A stretch of 64,000 nucleotides of DNA. It comes from Halolactibacillus miurensis. Lineage in GTDB: Bacteria > Bacillota > Bacilli > Bacillales > Amphibacillaceae. The stretch is from NCBI RefSeq assembly GCF_900116255.1, contig NZ_FPAI01000001.1, positions 343,614 through 407,613 on the forward strand, in the 5' to 3' direction. The stretch's first letter is position 1; every line of letters begins with the position of its first letter. A program made the translations under genes and the position numbers. Positions 24,053-33,429 of the stretch are shown one piece after another. Below the pieces are notes generated by a model, which ran no database searches, was not told the origin of the DNA, and saw only the letters and a list, made by a program, of their open reading frames with translations.

Positions 24053-24964
24053 TTATATTTCAGGGGATACGAGTGCAGCGGCACCAATTATGCCTGCCTC
24101 TTGATTGAGTTTTGCGGGAACAATCGGAGTATCTCCTGCGTCTTTGTTTAACGTATAACGCTTAACATAATGTCGAATCGGTTCAAATAGTGTATCGCCG
24201 ACTTGGCTTACCCCGCCACCAATCACAACAATTTCAGGGTCAAGTGAGTTAATAAGTGAGACCAATGCCATTCCCATTCGTTCAATGACGGTATCAAGAT
24301 AAGGTACCATATCTTTGTCCTGCGCTTCGTAAAGGCGAAAGGCTTCTTCAGTAGAAATGCTTGTGCCTTTTAATTTTGATGCTTCTCGACTAATGGCCGT
24401 CCCAGAACAAATATGTTCAAAACAGCCGTATTGACCGCATACACATTCACCAAACGATGGATCAATCACCATATGTCCCACATCACCCGCATTGCCCTTT
24501 CCACCAGAAATAAGTGTATTTTTAGAAATGATACCAGCGCCAATCCCGGTGCTGATCGTTACATAGAGACTATCCGTGTAATGTTGACTAGCACCAAAGC
24601 TGTGTTCAGCTACTGCAGCGCAAGAAGCGTCATTTTCTAGTCGGATAGGAACAGAAAAGTATGCGCTCATAAGCTTAACAACCGGAACATTGCGCCAACG
24701 TGGTAAGTTAGGTGGATAGGTAATCATCCCGTGTGAAATATCTAACGGACCAGGTGCGCCAATCCCAATACCGTATAGTTGATTGTCGTCAATACGGTGC
24801 TTTTCTAGTAAAGTTTTTACGTGTACAATGATTCGCTCAATCATCTTCGTGGGTTCAATTGTTTGATCTGTCGGTAATTTATCATAACCGACGACGTCTC
24901 CCGTTGTTGTGACAAGTCCAATGGCCGTTTTTGTTCCACCAATATCAATGCCTAAAGCATACAT
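24053..24964 (-). CDS. ROK-family sugar kinase
   Basis: The 303-residue kinase has the ROK ATP-binding start ALGIDIGGTKTAIGLV, the sugar-binding LENDASCAA with the catalytic Asp, and the zinc motif CVCGQYGCFE. It would phosphorylate a hexose (glucose, mannose or fructose) at C6. The neighbour manA and the mannanase next door suggest mannose or fructose, as for GmuE of Bacillus subtilis; a general glucokinase is also possible. AAGGAG precedes the ATG by 8 bases. A good promoter at 25011-25039 and the LacI-type operator at 25057 lie upstream. Confidence 0.9.
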   Translation of the reverse strand: MYALGIDIGGTKTAIGLVTTTGDVVGYDKLPTDQTIEPTKMIERIIVHVKTLLEKHRIDDNQLYGIGIGAPGPLDISHGMITYPPNLPRWRNVPVVKLMSAYFSVPIRLENDASCAAVAEHSFGASQHYTDSLYVTISTGIGAGIISKNTLISGGKGNAGDVGHMVIDPSFGECVCGQYGCFEHICSGTAISREASKLKGTSISTEEAFRLYEAQDKDMVPYLDTVIERMGMALVSLINSLDPEIVVIGGGVSQVGDTLFEPIRHYVKRYTLNKDAGDTPIVPAKLNQEAGIIGAAALVSPEI

Positions 24965-25010
24965 GTAAACACTCCTTGATGCATTATTTTTTGTTTAATG
25001 TGTCAGTTAA

Positions 25011-25039
25011 ATTTTATCAGTTTCTTTGTGGATATTCAA
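25011..25039 (-). promoter_or_regulatory. Promoter of the ROK kinase-manA operon
   Basis: On the minus strand TTGAAT (25034-25039), 17 bases and TAAAAT (25011-25016). Confidence 0.6.
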
Positions 25040-25056
25040 TGATTAAAAAGGTTTAT

Positions 25057-25076
25057 TTAAGTTATCGTTAACTTAA
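25057..25076. promoter_or_regulatory. Mannan-regulon LacI operator, site 1
   Basis: TTAAGTTATCGTTAACTTAA has perfect 8-base arms around TCGT. It is the best example of the motif also seen at 35395, 39987 and 48805. It lies upstream of the ROK/manA promoter and about 220 bases upstream of the mannanase promoter. Confidence 0.6.
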
Positions 25077-25279
25077 TGCATGCGTCTTTTGCTTATGTGT
25101 ATGTAGCGATAATAAATAGACTTAATATTTCTATTGAAAACAGTTTATGAATGATTGTGGAATAAGGGATAGAAGAGTCAATGGAAGCTTAATCACATAA
25201 TATGAGTAAAAATTCCAGGGTAATTATATTTTATAAAGTTAACAGATAAGTAATTAATTAAAAAATATTAAGTTTTTTG

Positions 25280-25307
25280 TTGAAAAAATTACTTAATAAT
25301 ATATAAT
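25280..25307 (+). promoter_or_regulatory. Promoter of the mannanase gene
   Basis: TTGAAA (25280-25285), a 16-base AT-rich spacer and TATAAT (25302-25307). The rest of the 386-base gap 24965-25350 shows no gene. Confidence 0.6.
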
Positions 25308-25313
25308 TAAAAA

Positions 25314-25327
25314 TGTTAGCGGTTTCA
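25314..25327 (+). promoter_or_regulatory. CcpA cre box at the mannanase start site
   Basis: TGTTAGCGGTTTCA fits the cre consensus TGWNANCGNTNWCA at every position. It begins at the predicted transcription start, where CcpA binding would block initiation, so glucose should repress the mannanase. Confidence 0.8.
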
Positions 25328-25350
25328 AAAATAAAGGAGGCGTTGAATGA

Positions 25351-28300
25351 ATGAAAAGGTACAAAAGAAAATTAATGCGAGGCATGGCTTGTATGATGCT
25401 GATGCTTCTCGCCCTGCAAATGGTCTTACCCTATGTGGAAGTACAGGCAGCCCCAAGTGGACAGGTGCTAGATATGTCCGACCCAGAAGCATCTCAGTAT
25501 ACGAAAGAACTTTTTGCTTACTTAAAAGGTCTAGGTGGCGATGAGATTCTATTCGGTCAACAGCATGCGATTGATGAAGGATTAACGTTGACAAACGACG
25601 GTAACCGCGTCGCATCCGATCAGTCAGAAGTGAAAAATGCAGTAGGGAATTATCCCGCAATTTTTGGTTGGGATACAAATAGTTTAGATGGACGCGAGCG
25701 TCCAGGTAATGCGATTGGAGATGTTGCATTATCGTATGAAGAAAGACTCAATAATTTGGCGGCATCGATGAAAAAAGCTCATGAACTAGGCGGGATTGTG
25801 ACACTTAGTATGCATCCAAATAATTTTGTGACAGGAGGTAACTATAACGATACCGCAGGTAACGTTGTCAGAGAAATCCTCCCAGAGAACAGTCAACATG
25901 AAGCGTTTAACGCATGGTTAGATCAAATTGTTGATTTATCGCATAAAGTAGTGGATGAAAATGGCGAAGCGATTCCAATCATTTTCCGTCCATTTCACGA
26001 ACAGACAGGCTCTTGGTTCTGGTGGGGGCAAAGTTCAACGACCCCAGAGGATTACAAAGCGATTTTTCGTTATACGGTCGATTACTTACATGAACATGGC
26101 AATCATAATATTTTAATTGGTTTTTCACCTGGTTCAGGTCCTAGTGGTGATAAAGACCGCTACTTTGAGACGTATCCAGGAGATGACTATGTTGATATTT
26201 TAGGTATCGATAGTTATGACAATAAAGCGAATGCGGGTAGTGAGGCTTGGATTAATAGTGTTGCGGGTGACTTACATATGCTCGCAGAAGAAGCGGAGAC
26301 ACGAGGCAAAGTGTCAGCTTTAACAGAGTTTGGTTATAGTGCTCAAGGGATGAATGAAACAGGCAACACGTTAGACTGGTGGACAAAAGTGTTAGACGGC
26401 ATTATGAATAATGCTGCCTATCCAAAAGCAAAAGAAACGTCATATATGTTAACGTGGGCAAACTTTGGTTTTCCGAATAATATGTATGTACCATATAAAG
26501 ATGTAAACGGAGATTTAGGTGGTGACCATGAATTACTGACTGATTTCACAAAGTATTATGAGGATCAGCGTACTGTATTTGCGAGTGAAGCAAACATCTA
26601 TAATCAAGGTATTGACTATACAGTTAGTGACCATGACATGGACCTTTTTGTCGTGGGACCAACAAATGGTACGAAGTTAACGACAGCACCGACCACATTA
26701 CGCGCGAAAGTAAACCATGGCATTCATCCGCTCGTCACATATCAAGCAAGTACAGGTGAAGAAGTCGAAATGGTGTTAGATGGTAATTACTACACGGCCA
26801 CATATACACCAGATGCTCTGTTTAATAATGGCTCTGTGGATGTGACCTATCGCTATTATGAAAACGATGAAATGATCGATCAAGAAAGTCATCGTTATTT
26901 TGTGACGATTGATGAACTTGTTGTTAAAACGTATGATTTTGCTGAGAATATTGACGGTATTAAAACGAATGGCACCTATTCTAATCAAGATGGTGCAGCG
27001 CCAGAACTTACAATCAGTCATAGTGACTTTAATGGCGGATCGCTTAAACTTGATGTTACAAATATGGATCCAACTGTTTGGTGGCAAGAGCTTAAACTAG
27101 AATTAACGGACGTATCAGATATTGATGTGACAACAGTTAATCAGGTGCGTTTTGATGTCTATGTACCAACGTCGGCAGGTGAGAAAGCTTTGGCGAATAC
27201 CGTTATGTTGCCGCCTGATTGGGAGACGAAATATACACATGAAGTGAATGTACATGACTACGATACGGTAACGGTTGAAGGGAAAGACTATTACCACGTA
27301 GAAGCGGCAATCGATCTGCCGAAAGTAGAGGAGGCAGAAGGTTTGGCGATCTCACTTGTTGGTAAGCAAATGACATTTGATGAGGCATTATTCCTTGATA
27401 ATATTCAATTAATGAATGTCTATCAACCAACAGTTAAAGACCCGCTTGTAGTAGATGATTTTGAAGGATACATGGGAGACAATGATTTGTTGGATCGTGC
27501 TTATAGTGATAATGGAGATCCTATTCATCTCGCCTTATCAAGCGCAGACAAACAATCAGGTGACTATGGTCTTCAATTTGACTATACATTAGGCAGCGCA
27601 GGTTACTCTGGTAAACAAATCTCCCTCGGTGGTGTAGATTGGTCAGAAACGAATGGCGTTTCATTCTGGTTAAAGCATGAGGCACAAAGAGAGAGACACC
27701 TCACTGTTCAAATTCAAATAGGTGGTGTAAGTTTTGAATCGAATGTTGAATTAAACAATGCTTATGAAGGGGTGGTGTCAATACCGTTTAGTGACTTTGC
27801 GCCGGCGCATTGGGAAAGTAATCAAACAGCGGTGATTGATTCCGAACGGATTCAAAAAGTGACACAATTTGCCCTTTATATGGGCGGTGAGACGGGTGGT
27901 GGTACCCTTTACTTTGATGATATTAAAGCAACGACAATTGAAGGAGCTGAACCCATTCCAGATAAAGAAACAGGCCCAATTGACATAGAGCCACTTCATT
28001 TTACATTTGATGAATCAAATGAAGAGTTTTCAGGCGCGGGATTTGATGTAGTTGGTGGACACTATAGTGGTACGCTTGATTTAGCAGGTAAAAAAGAAGT
28101 AAAACGTAGTTTTGGCCAGTCGCTAGAAGGCTATCAATACATTGTTGCCCGCATCAACTATGGAAGTGAACAAACAGTAGGCGATGTTTTGAAAGCAAAA
28201 GTCTTTATTAAGACAGGTGATGATTGGGCATGGTCTGATAGTGGTGAGGTCAGGTTAAAACAAGGTGAGTATGTCGATGTGATTTTTGACCTATCAACAG

Positions 28301-29406
28301 TTGAAGATTTGAGTGCTGTTCGTGAACTTGGTATTGAGTTTAGTGGCAGTGCAGAAGGTGAAGCAACTGTCCATATTGATTACATCAGTATTGTTGAATC
28401 ACTTGACCGAGTGCCTTCGGATGAAGAGGACCAAACCCCAGGCGAAGGTGATTCAGAAGATGGAGACCAAACCCCAGGCGAAGGTGATTCAGAAGATGGA
28501 GACCAAACCCCAGGCGAAGGTGATTCAGAAGATGGAGATCAAACGCCAGGTGAAGGTGATCCAGAAGATGAAGATCCAACACCAGGAGAAGATGATACAG
28601 AAGGTGAAGATCCAACACCAGGAGAGGATGATACAGAAGGTGAAGATCCAACACCAGGAGAGGATGATACAGAAGGTGTAGATCAAACACCAGAAGAAGA
28701 TGATTCAGAAAATGAATCAACAGAAGGTGTAGTGGTTGGGTTGAATGACTTAACGCAAAATCCATCGCGACCAAATACTTGGATTGTTAATCATGTGAAA
28801 AAAGAGATGACAATTTCTGAAGCAGTACTCGCATTACTTGATTATCAAGATTGGTTGGAGTTTGAATATGAAGGCGTAACGGTAGGACTGCCTGTCAACA
28901 TGTTAAAAGGACAGGGAGAAGTGACGTTTAAAGCTGAAACGGTAAACGACTTAATAGATGCTAACACGTCTCTTATTAGTGACTTAATGTCATTTTCGTT
29001 AGTGGATGAAGATGGAGAAGCGGTTGACTTTAATGGTGGTCGCGTACGTTTAGCTTTTAAGGCAAATCTAGAAGACGTTACTGACCTTGATCTGGTGAAA
29101 GTCGCTTATATAAGTGATGATGGTGTACAGATAGAATTACTTACACCTATAGATATTGATGTTGAAAAAAGCATGGTCTATGCTGAAGTTGAACACTTCA
29201 GTCGTTATGGTGTTGTATTAACGGAGGGGACAGGCAATGATGGTATCGTTGAGGATGATCAAAGTGATGATCACACTGAAGGAGAAGTATTACCAGAAAC
29301 AGCCACTTCAACGTTTAACTATATAGGGCTAGCGATGTTCATCATCAGTGTCTCTGCAGGTATATTTTATGTGGATAAACGAAAGCGTCAACAGTCAAAA
29401 TCCTAA
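25351..29406 (+). CDS. Cell-wall-anchored GH26 beta-mannanase
   Basis: This is a 1351-residue secreted enzyme. Order of parts: signal peptide (1-33, ending VEVQAA); GH26 catalytic domain (about 35-410) with acid/base Glu217 in RPFHEQTGSWFWWG and nucleophile Glu326 in LTEFGYSAQG; a linker with Ig-like features; a CBM27-like mannan-binding domain (about 525-690); two further beta-sandwich carbohydrate-binding-like domains (about 695-880 and 890-1020); eight acidic 12-residue repeats; a domain of about 150 residues I do not recognise; and a sortase signal LPETA, membrane helix and KRKRQQ tail. It would cut beta-mannan or glucomannan at the cell surface. The GmuG mannanase of Bacillus subtilis is much shorter and not anchored. 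AAGGAGG lies about 10 bases before the ATG; cre and promoter are upstream. Confidence 0.93.
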   Translation: MKRYKRKLMRGMACMMLMLLALQMVLPYVEVQAAPSGQVLDMSDPEASQYTKELFAYLKGLGGDEILFGQQHAIDEGLTLTNDGNRVASDQSEVKNAVGNYPAIFGWDTNSLDGRERPGNAIGDVALSYEERLNNLAASMKKAHELGGIVTLSMHPNNFVTGGNYNDTAGNVVREILPENSQHEAFNAWLDQIVDLSHKVVDENGEAIPIIFRPFHEQTGSWFWWGQSSTTPEDYKAIFRYTVDYLHEHGNHNILIGFSPGSGPSGDKDRYFETYPGDDYVDILGIDSYDNKANAGSEAWINSVAGDLHMLAEEAETRGKVSALTEFGYSAQGMNETGNTLDWWTKVLDGIMNNAAYPKAKETSYMLTWANFGFPNNMYVPYKDVNGDLGGDHELLTDFTKYYEDQRTVFASEANIYNQGIDYTVSDHDMDLFVVGPTNGTKLTTAPTTLRAKVNHGIHPLVTYQASTGEEVEMVLDGNYYTATYTPDALFNNGSVDVTYRYYENDEMIDQESHRYFVTIDELVVKTYDFAENIDGIKTNGTYSNQDGAAPELTISHSDFNGGSLKLDVTNMDPTVWWQELKLELTDVSDIDVTTVNQVRFDVYVPTSAGEKALANTVMLPPDWETKYTHEVNVHDYDTVTVEGKDYYHVEAAIDLPKVEEAEGLAISLVGKQMTFDEALFLDNIQLMNVYQPTVKDPLVVDDFEGYMGDNDLLDRAYSDNGDPIHLALSSADKQSGDYGLQFDYTLGSAGYSGKQISLGGVDWSETNGVSFWLKHEAQRERHLTVQIQIGGVSFESNVELNNAYEGVVSIPFSDFAPAHWESNQTAVIDSERIQKVTQFALYMGGETGGGTLYFDDIKATTIEGAEPIPDKETGPIDIEPLHFTFDESNEEFSGAGFDVVGGHYSGTLDLAGKKEVKRSFGQSLEGYQYIVARINYGSEQTVGDVLKAKVFIKTGDDWAWSDSGEVRLKQGEYVDVIFDLSTVEDLSAVRELGIEFSGSAEGEATVHIDYISIVESLDRVPSDEEDQTPGEGDSEDGDQTPGEGDSEDGDQTPGEGDSEDGDQTPGEGDPEDEDPTPGEDDTEGEDPTPGEDDTEGEDPTPGEDDTEGVDQTPEEDDSENESTEGVVVGLNDLTQNPSRPNTWIVNHVKKEMTISEAVLALLDYQDWLEFEYEGVTVGLPVNMLKGQGEVTFKAETVNDLIDANTSLISDLMSFSLVDEDGEAVDFNGGRVRLAFKANLEDVTDLDLVKVAYISDDGVQIELLTPIDIDVEKSMVYAEVEHFSRYGVVLTEGTGNDGIVEDDQSDDHTEGEVLPETATSTFNYIGLAMFIISVSAGIFYVDKRKRQQSKS
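28429..28716 (+). repeat. Eight in-frame 36-base repeats in the mannanase gene
   Basis: The repeats encode acidic units: three copies of DQTPGEGDSEDG, then variants DQTPGEGDPEDE, DPTPGEDDTEGE (twice), DPTPGEDDTEGV and DQTPEEDDSENE. The first three copies are almost identical in DNA, pointing to recent slippage expansion. The segment is a flexible wall-spanning spacer. Confidence 0.9.
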
Positions 29407-29462
29407 TAGTTAAAGATATAGCGTATAAAAATTATTTGTTATTTTAATAGGAGAGGTATAAA

Positions 29463-29499
29463 AGGAGTGACGGGGGTCTTAGTCCTGTCACTCTTTTTT
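29463..29499. terminator. Terminator between mannanase and the LicR-like gene
   Basis: GAGTGACGGG (29465-29474) pairs with CCTGTCACTC (29484-29493), followed by TTTTTT on the plus strand; the A-run AAA before it gives weak minus-strand function. Confidence 0.85.
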
Positions 29500-29532
29500 C
29501 ATCATGATTAGTTTGATGGTATAGGACTGATT

Positions 29533-31473
29533 TCAAAGTCCAATCGAGAATAATTGATCAATAAATGCAGGTAACGTATCAATTTGAATGAGACGTTGAA
29601 TATGTTTTTTGTTTTCGACAAGTTTCGTAATAAAACTATAGAGTGACTGTAAATCTTCTTGGCTATCTTTACTTACGTTTAACAGAATAATAAACTGAAC
29701 TCTTTTATCGCCCCACTCAATCGGTTTATCTAGTGTCATCATACTAACGTGTGTCTCTTTCGTTTGAGCAGTAATAGGGTGTGGGATGGCGATTAAGTTT
29801 CCGTAGGCTGTTGGTGCAATCTTTTCTCTTTCAAAGACATGAATTAAATAATCATTCGGTAACTGGAGTGGTGCTTTTAGTTGTTTATAGAGAAAGCTAA
29901 GTGCCGCTTCTTTAGTGTCGAGTGATTGTTTTAAGAAGATGGCGTGTTGGTCAATGTATTGTAACAGCTCTTTATAATCTGCCTTGAAGTAGGTTTCTAC
30001 TTGGTTGATATCTTGATCTGTCAGAATCGCATTCACTTCAACAACTGGGACCGGTAAATCTTGTTGAATAGGGACGGAACTAATAATCAAATCAATCGCA
30101 TTAAAGGGAAGTTGATCAATTTTATAAAATTCTGTCGTCCCTAAAATATTAATCTTCGACCCAAACATTGATTGCAACTTATATTTAATGAGTTGCGCAC
30201 TTCCAAGTCCGGATGCACAGACGATAAAACATGATAACGGCTTGTGTTTCAGTTTTTGTCGCTCGATTGCCGCTCCGATATGAAGGGCTAAATAACCAAT
30301 TTCATTTTCATCAATCGAGACGTCGAGTGTCTCTTCCAACGCGACGCCGGCGATAATGCCGGCTTCAAAAGCTAAGGGGTAACTGGTTTTAATATCCTCA
30401 AGCATCGGATTTCTTACGTTCATCCCGTATTTAAACCGGTTCATTGCTGGCTTTAAGTGTAGACCAAGCCCAAGAATCAATTCACGATCATGCTGAATAG
30501 ACAAACTCAGTTTGTCTTCAATCATTTGTAACATTCTTTCTGTAACGATGACAATATCACTCGGTAACCATTGTTTTAAATCTTCTTCCGTTTGATGTCT
30601 ATGAGTGACGATTTTTGTGCCGAGTAAATGAATCGCGATATAACAAACTTCTGTTTCAGGGAAGGTAATATTTAAGATATGTTCACTTTTTTTCACGACC
30701 TCTTCGGCGACGGTGTACTCATGTTCCGCTTGGATGTCAGTTAGGTCGTGTTGAAGAAAATCAATTTCATGGCCGTCTTTAATCCGTTTATAGGCAATCG
30801 CCATATGAATAAATAAATTATTTAAAGCAATATCAGATAACGAAATATGATGCCGTTTTGTTGTATCAATGAGTAAAGCCCATAACGATTGAATTTGTTG
30901 TTCGGTGACATGAGTCAGTTCGGTTAATTGTTTCTTCCACACCATCGTTTCACGAACGTCTCGTTGATCGAAAATGAATTGAGATAAGGCGAAGCGACGC
31001 TTCACTTCAGATCCCACCAGTTTCATGCCATAATTCGGCTTGTGCAAAAGTGTAAGTTTATAGCTGTTTAATTGTTCTTTCACTTGGCGTAAATCATTTT
31101 GAATCGTTGAGCGACTCACGTGCATTTCATCCATTAAATCATCAGTTTTAATGTGTGATTCCGCAAGTAAAAAACGCTCGATTAGGTAAGCGACCCGTTG
31201 GTCTGGTTGTGAGAAATCATTGGCATGTTGTTCATAGACGTGGTTTTTTAAAAAATGTCGAAACGACGCATCGTCTTGGATGGTTAAAGTATAACCCTTT
31301 CCTCGTGTGGATGTAATGGTGGCCCCATTATTTGTGAGTGTTTGATCAAGCTCTTTTATATCATCTCTCACTGTCCTGGAACTCACATCAAGTATGTGAG
31401 CGAGTGTTTGACTTGTGAGAGAGACATCACTACCAATGAGTTCTTTTAAGATGATTACTTGCCGGCTATGCAT
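29533..31473 (-). CDS. LicR/MtlR-type PTS-controlled transcription activator
   Basis: The 646-residue regulator has an N-terminal helix-turn-helix pair (MHSRQVIILKELIGSD and later SSRTVRDDIKELD), two PRD domains (conserved His in FIHMAIAYKRI, YIAIHLLGTKI, LGLGLHLKPA and YLALHIGAAIE), an EIIB-like domain with Cys in VCASGLGSAQLIKYK, and a C-terminal EIIA domain with the phosphorylatable His in AIPHPIT. Such proteins activate PTS operons when substrate EII dephosphorylates them and HPr phosphorylates a PRD. LicR of Bacillus subtilis, which controls the lichenan PTS, has this layout. The start at 31473 follows AAGGAGGTG. It lies just downstream of the GH1-PTS operon in the same direction. Confidence 0.9.
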   Translation of the reverse strand: MHSRQVIILKELIGSDVSLTSQTLAHILDVSSRTVRDDIKELDQTLTNNGATITSTRGKGYTLTIQDDASFRHFLKNHVYEQHANDFSQPDQRVAYLIERFLLAESHIKTDDLMDEMHVSRSTIQNDLRQVKEQLNSYKLTLLHKPNYGMKLVGSEVKRRFALSQFIFDQRDVRETMVWKKQLTELTHVTEQQIQSLWALLIDTTKRHHISLSDIALNNLFIHMAIAYKRIKDGHEIDFLQHDLTDIQAEHEYTVAEEVVKKSEHILNITFPETEVCYIAIHLLGTKIVTHRHQTEEDLKQWLPSDIVIVTERMLQMIEDKLSLSIQHDRELILGLGLHLKPAMNRFKYGMNVRNPMLEDIKTSYPLAFEAGIIAGVALEETLDVSIDENEIGYLALHIGAAIERQKLKHKPLSCFIVCASGLGSAQLIKYKLQSMFGSKINILGTTEFYKIDQLPFNAIDLIISSVPIQQDLPVPVVEVNAILTDQDINQVETYFKADYKELLQYIDQHAIFLKQSLDTKEAALSFLYKQLKAPLQLPNDYLIHVFEREKIAPTAYGNLIAIPHPITAQTKETHVSMMTLDKPIEWGDKRVQFIILLNVSKDSQEDLQSLYSFITKLVENKKHIQRLIQIDTLPAFIDQLFSIGL

Positions 31474-31535
31474 TCTCTTCACCTCCTTTTTACTAGTGAT
31501 CAAAAGTAAGCTGTCTTGTGATTAAAGTTACCCCT

Positions 31536-31565
31536 ATTATAACAAACCTTTATGTGCGTAACGGT
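31536..31565 (-). promoter_or_regulatory. Possible promoter of the LicR-like gene
   Basis: On the minus strand TATAAT (31536-31541) is clear; the -35 (CCGTTA, 17 bases upstream) is poor, as expected for a regulated promoter. Confidence 0.4.
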
Positions 31566-31615
31566 CACTTCGCAAGATATCTTAACAAAGTATACCTTTA
31601 ACTATAATAAGGTAC

Positions 31616-31641
31616 TAGCGCAATGCGATTGCATTGCGCTA
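31616..31641 (-). terminator. Strong hairpin after the GH1 gene
   Basis: TAGCGCAATGC (31616-31626) and GCATTGCGCTA (31631-31641) are perfect 11-base arms with a four-base loop. The following minus-strand bases (GTACCTTATTATAG) lack a true T tract, so it may end transcription weakly or protect the mRNA 3' end. Confidence 0.55.
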
Positions 31642-31693
31642 ACACAGTTATAGGTAGTGTGTCATTGTTACAATATATTAATCTACTTTCTAT

Positions 31694-33076
31694 TTAATGT
31701 ACCAGTTCATTTGTTTCAGCAAGTTGCTTAAACCAGAAAGCGCTCTTTTTCGCAGTGCGATGTTTCGTCTCTAGATCAACGGAGAAGAAACCGTAACGGT
31801 TCTTATAAGCGTTAGCCCATGACCAGTTGTCCATAAATGTCCATAAGTGATAACCCTTGACGTTACAACCTTCTATTAGTGCGCGATGGAGCCACGTTAA
31901 GTGCCCATAAATAAAGTCAATCCGGTAATCATCTTCAATCCGTCCGTCTTTGATGAAGCGTGCTTCGTTTTGGACACCCATCCCGTTTTCTGAGATGAAG
32001 CAATCGATGTTGTTGTAATTATCCCGTAAGTTAATCATGATATCGTAGATGCCTTTTTCATAGATTTCCCAACCGCGATAGACATTCATCTTCCGACCAG
32101 GCATCTCATAATTATCGAAGAACCAGTCCGGTAAGAATGGACTATCAGGATGTGGGGTATGTGTCTTAGCTTTCACTCGGCGCGGCTGATAGTAATTCAC
32201 CCCAAGAAAATCAATCGGATTATTTTTAAGTAACAACGTATCTTCTGGTTTAGTTTCTGGTAAGTGATCATATTCTTTTAACAGATTAATTAAATCTTCA
32301 GGGTATTCGCCCTTAACGACAGGGTCGAGGAAACTGCGGTTAAAAAACAGGTCGCAAATGTGACTTGCTTTTAAATCGCTTGGATGCTGACTTCTCGGAT
32401 AGGACGGCGTTAAGTTTAGAATAATCCCGATTTTACCATCATAGTGATCGTGGTAATGGGCGCACACTTTTTTGTGTGCAATCATCGTATGGTACGCGAC
32501 TTGAAACGCGCGCTTGGCGTCAACCACATTGGGATAGTGGAAATCGTATAGATAACCTCCTTCAACAGGGACAATCGGCTCGTTAAACGTAAACCATACT
32601 TTGACCCGGTCACTAAAGAGTGAGAAGGCGATTTTCGCGTAATCGACATACAAGTCCACGACTTTGCGCGATTCAAATCCACCTTGTTCTTGTAGGTAAA
32701 GCGGCATATCGAAATGAAACAGGTTAACAAACGGCTCAATCTCATGAGCGATGAGGGTATCAATCACATCGTTATAGAAAGTGACGGCCTCTCGATTAAG
32801 CTGGCCTGATTCATCTAGCAATCGTGCCCAAGAGAGTGATAGGCGGAAACTATTGTGTCCAAAGTCTTTCATATTTTTAATATCTTCTTTATAGCGATGA
32901 TAAAAGTCAGACGTTTCACTCGGTCCGACTTCATCGAAAAAGCGATTAGGTTCTAAGTTGTACCAATGATCCCAGATCGTTTTCACTTTTGTGCCATGTT
33001 GGTTACCTTCTGTTTGTTCAGCTGAGGCGGCAGAACCCCAGTAGAAATCTTTTGGAAATGTGCGTGTAGTCATCAT
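31694..33076 (-). CDS. GH1 6-phospho-beta-glucosidase
   Basis: The 460-residue TIM-barrel enzyme carries the GH1 acid/base Glu in WFTFNEPIVP and nucleophile Glu in CFISENGMGVQ. It is encoded with a cellobiose-class PTS, so its substrates are expected to be 6-phosphorylated beta-disaccharides, as for GmuD of Bacillus subtilis, which handles phosphorylated glucomannan disaccharides. A phospho-mannosidase activity on mannobiose-6'-phosphate is possible but not testable from sequence. It is the last gene of a minus-strand operon IIB-IIC-IIA-GH1, 11 bases after the IIA gene. The first codons are ATGATG; either may start. Confidence 0.9.
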   Translation of the reverse strand: MMTTRTFPKDFYWGSAASAEQTEGNQHGTKVKTIWDHWYNLEPNRFFDEVGPSETSDFYHRYKEDIKNMKDFGHNSFRLSLSWARLLDESGQLNREAVTFYNDVIDTLIAHEIEPFVNLFHFDMPLYLQEQGGFESRKVVDLYVDYAKIAFSLFSDRVKVWFTFNEPIVPVEGGYLYDFHYPNVVDAKRAFQVAYHTMIAHKKVCAHYHDHYDGKIGIILNLTPSYPRSQHPSDLKASHICDLFFNRSFLDPVVKGEYPEDLINLLKEYDHLPETKPEDTLLLKNNPIDFLGVNYYQPRRVKAKTHTPHPDSPFLPDWFFDNYEMPGRKMNVYRGWEIYEKGIYDIMINLRDNYNNIDCFISENGMGVQNEARFIKDGRIEDDYRIDFIYGHLTWLHRALIEGCNVKGYHLWTFMDNWSWANAYKNRYGFFSVDLETKHRTAKKSAFWFKQLAETNELVH

Positions 33077-33087
33077 GATCCCCTTTC

Positions 33088-33393
33088 TTATTTATTGCGA
33101 TAAATTTCGATGATTTCAATCGCTAAATCGCGAACCGTCATCGACGTCATTAAATGATCTTGAGAATGAATTAAGATTAAATTGATATCTTTACTATCGC
33201 CTCGCGCTTCTTGTTGAAGCAAGTCCGTTTGAAAGCGGTGAGCGCGTGAAAGTTCTTCATTTGCCTCTGTTATTTTGTCATCAGCCCCGTCAAAGTTACC
33301 TTCTTTCGCTTCTTGAATAGCTTCCATAGCGCTGGATTTGCCGTTACCGGCAAATAGAATGATTTGAAAAGCGATTTCTGTCATAGATTGCAT
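33088..33393 (-). CDS. PTS lactose/cellobiose-family EIIA
   Basis: The 101-residue protein folds as three helices and carries the phosphoryl-accepting His76 in ILIHSQDHLMT, aligned with His78 of lactose EIIA. It passes phosphate from HPr to EIIB. I place the start at 33393, where AGAGGGGG precedes MQSMTEIAFQI; an upstream open reading from 33522 crosses the intergenic hairpin and is not expected. It is equivalent to GmuA/LicA in position. Confidence 0.92.
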   Translation of the reverse strand: MQSMTEIAFQIILFAGNGKSSAMEAIQEAKEGNFDGADDKITEANEELSRAHRFQTDLLQQEARGDSKDINLILIHSQDHLMTSMTVRDLAIEIIEIYRNK

Positions 33394-33429
33394 AGTGGTG
33401 TCCCCCTCTAAATCGTTGAGATAATAACA

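Noticed and set aside
28429..28716. Possible CRISPR or tandem regulatory repeat
   Set aside because: The repeats are in frame, directly adjacent without spacers, and encode an acidic linker.
28313..28774. Long open frames on both strands in the mannanase repeat region
   Set aside because: They arise from the 36-base repeats, which are free of stops in several frames; the +1 frame carries all recognisable domains.
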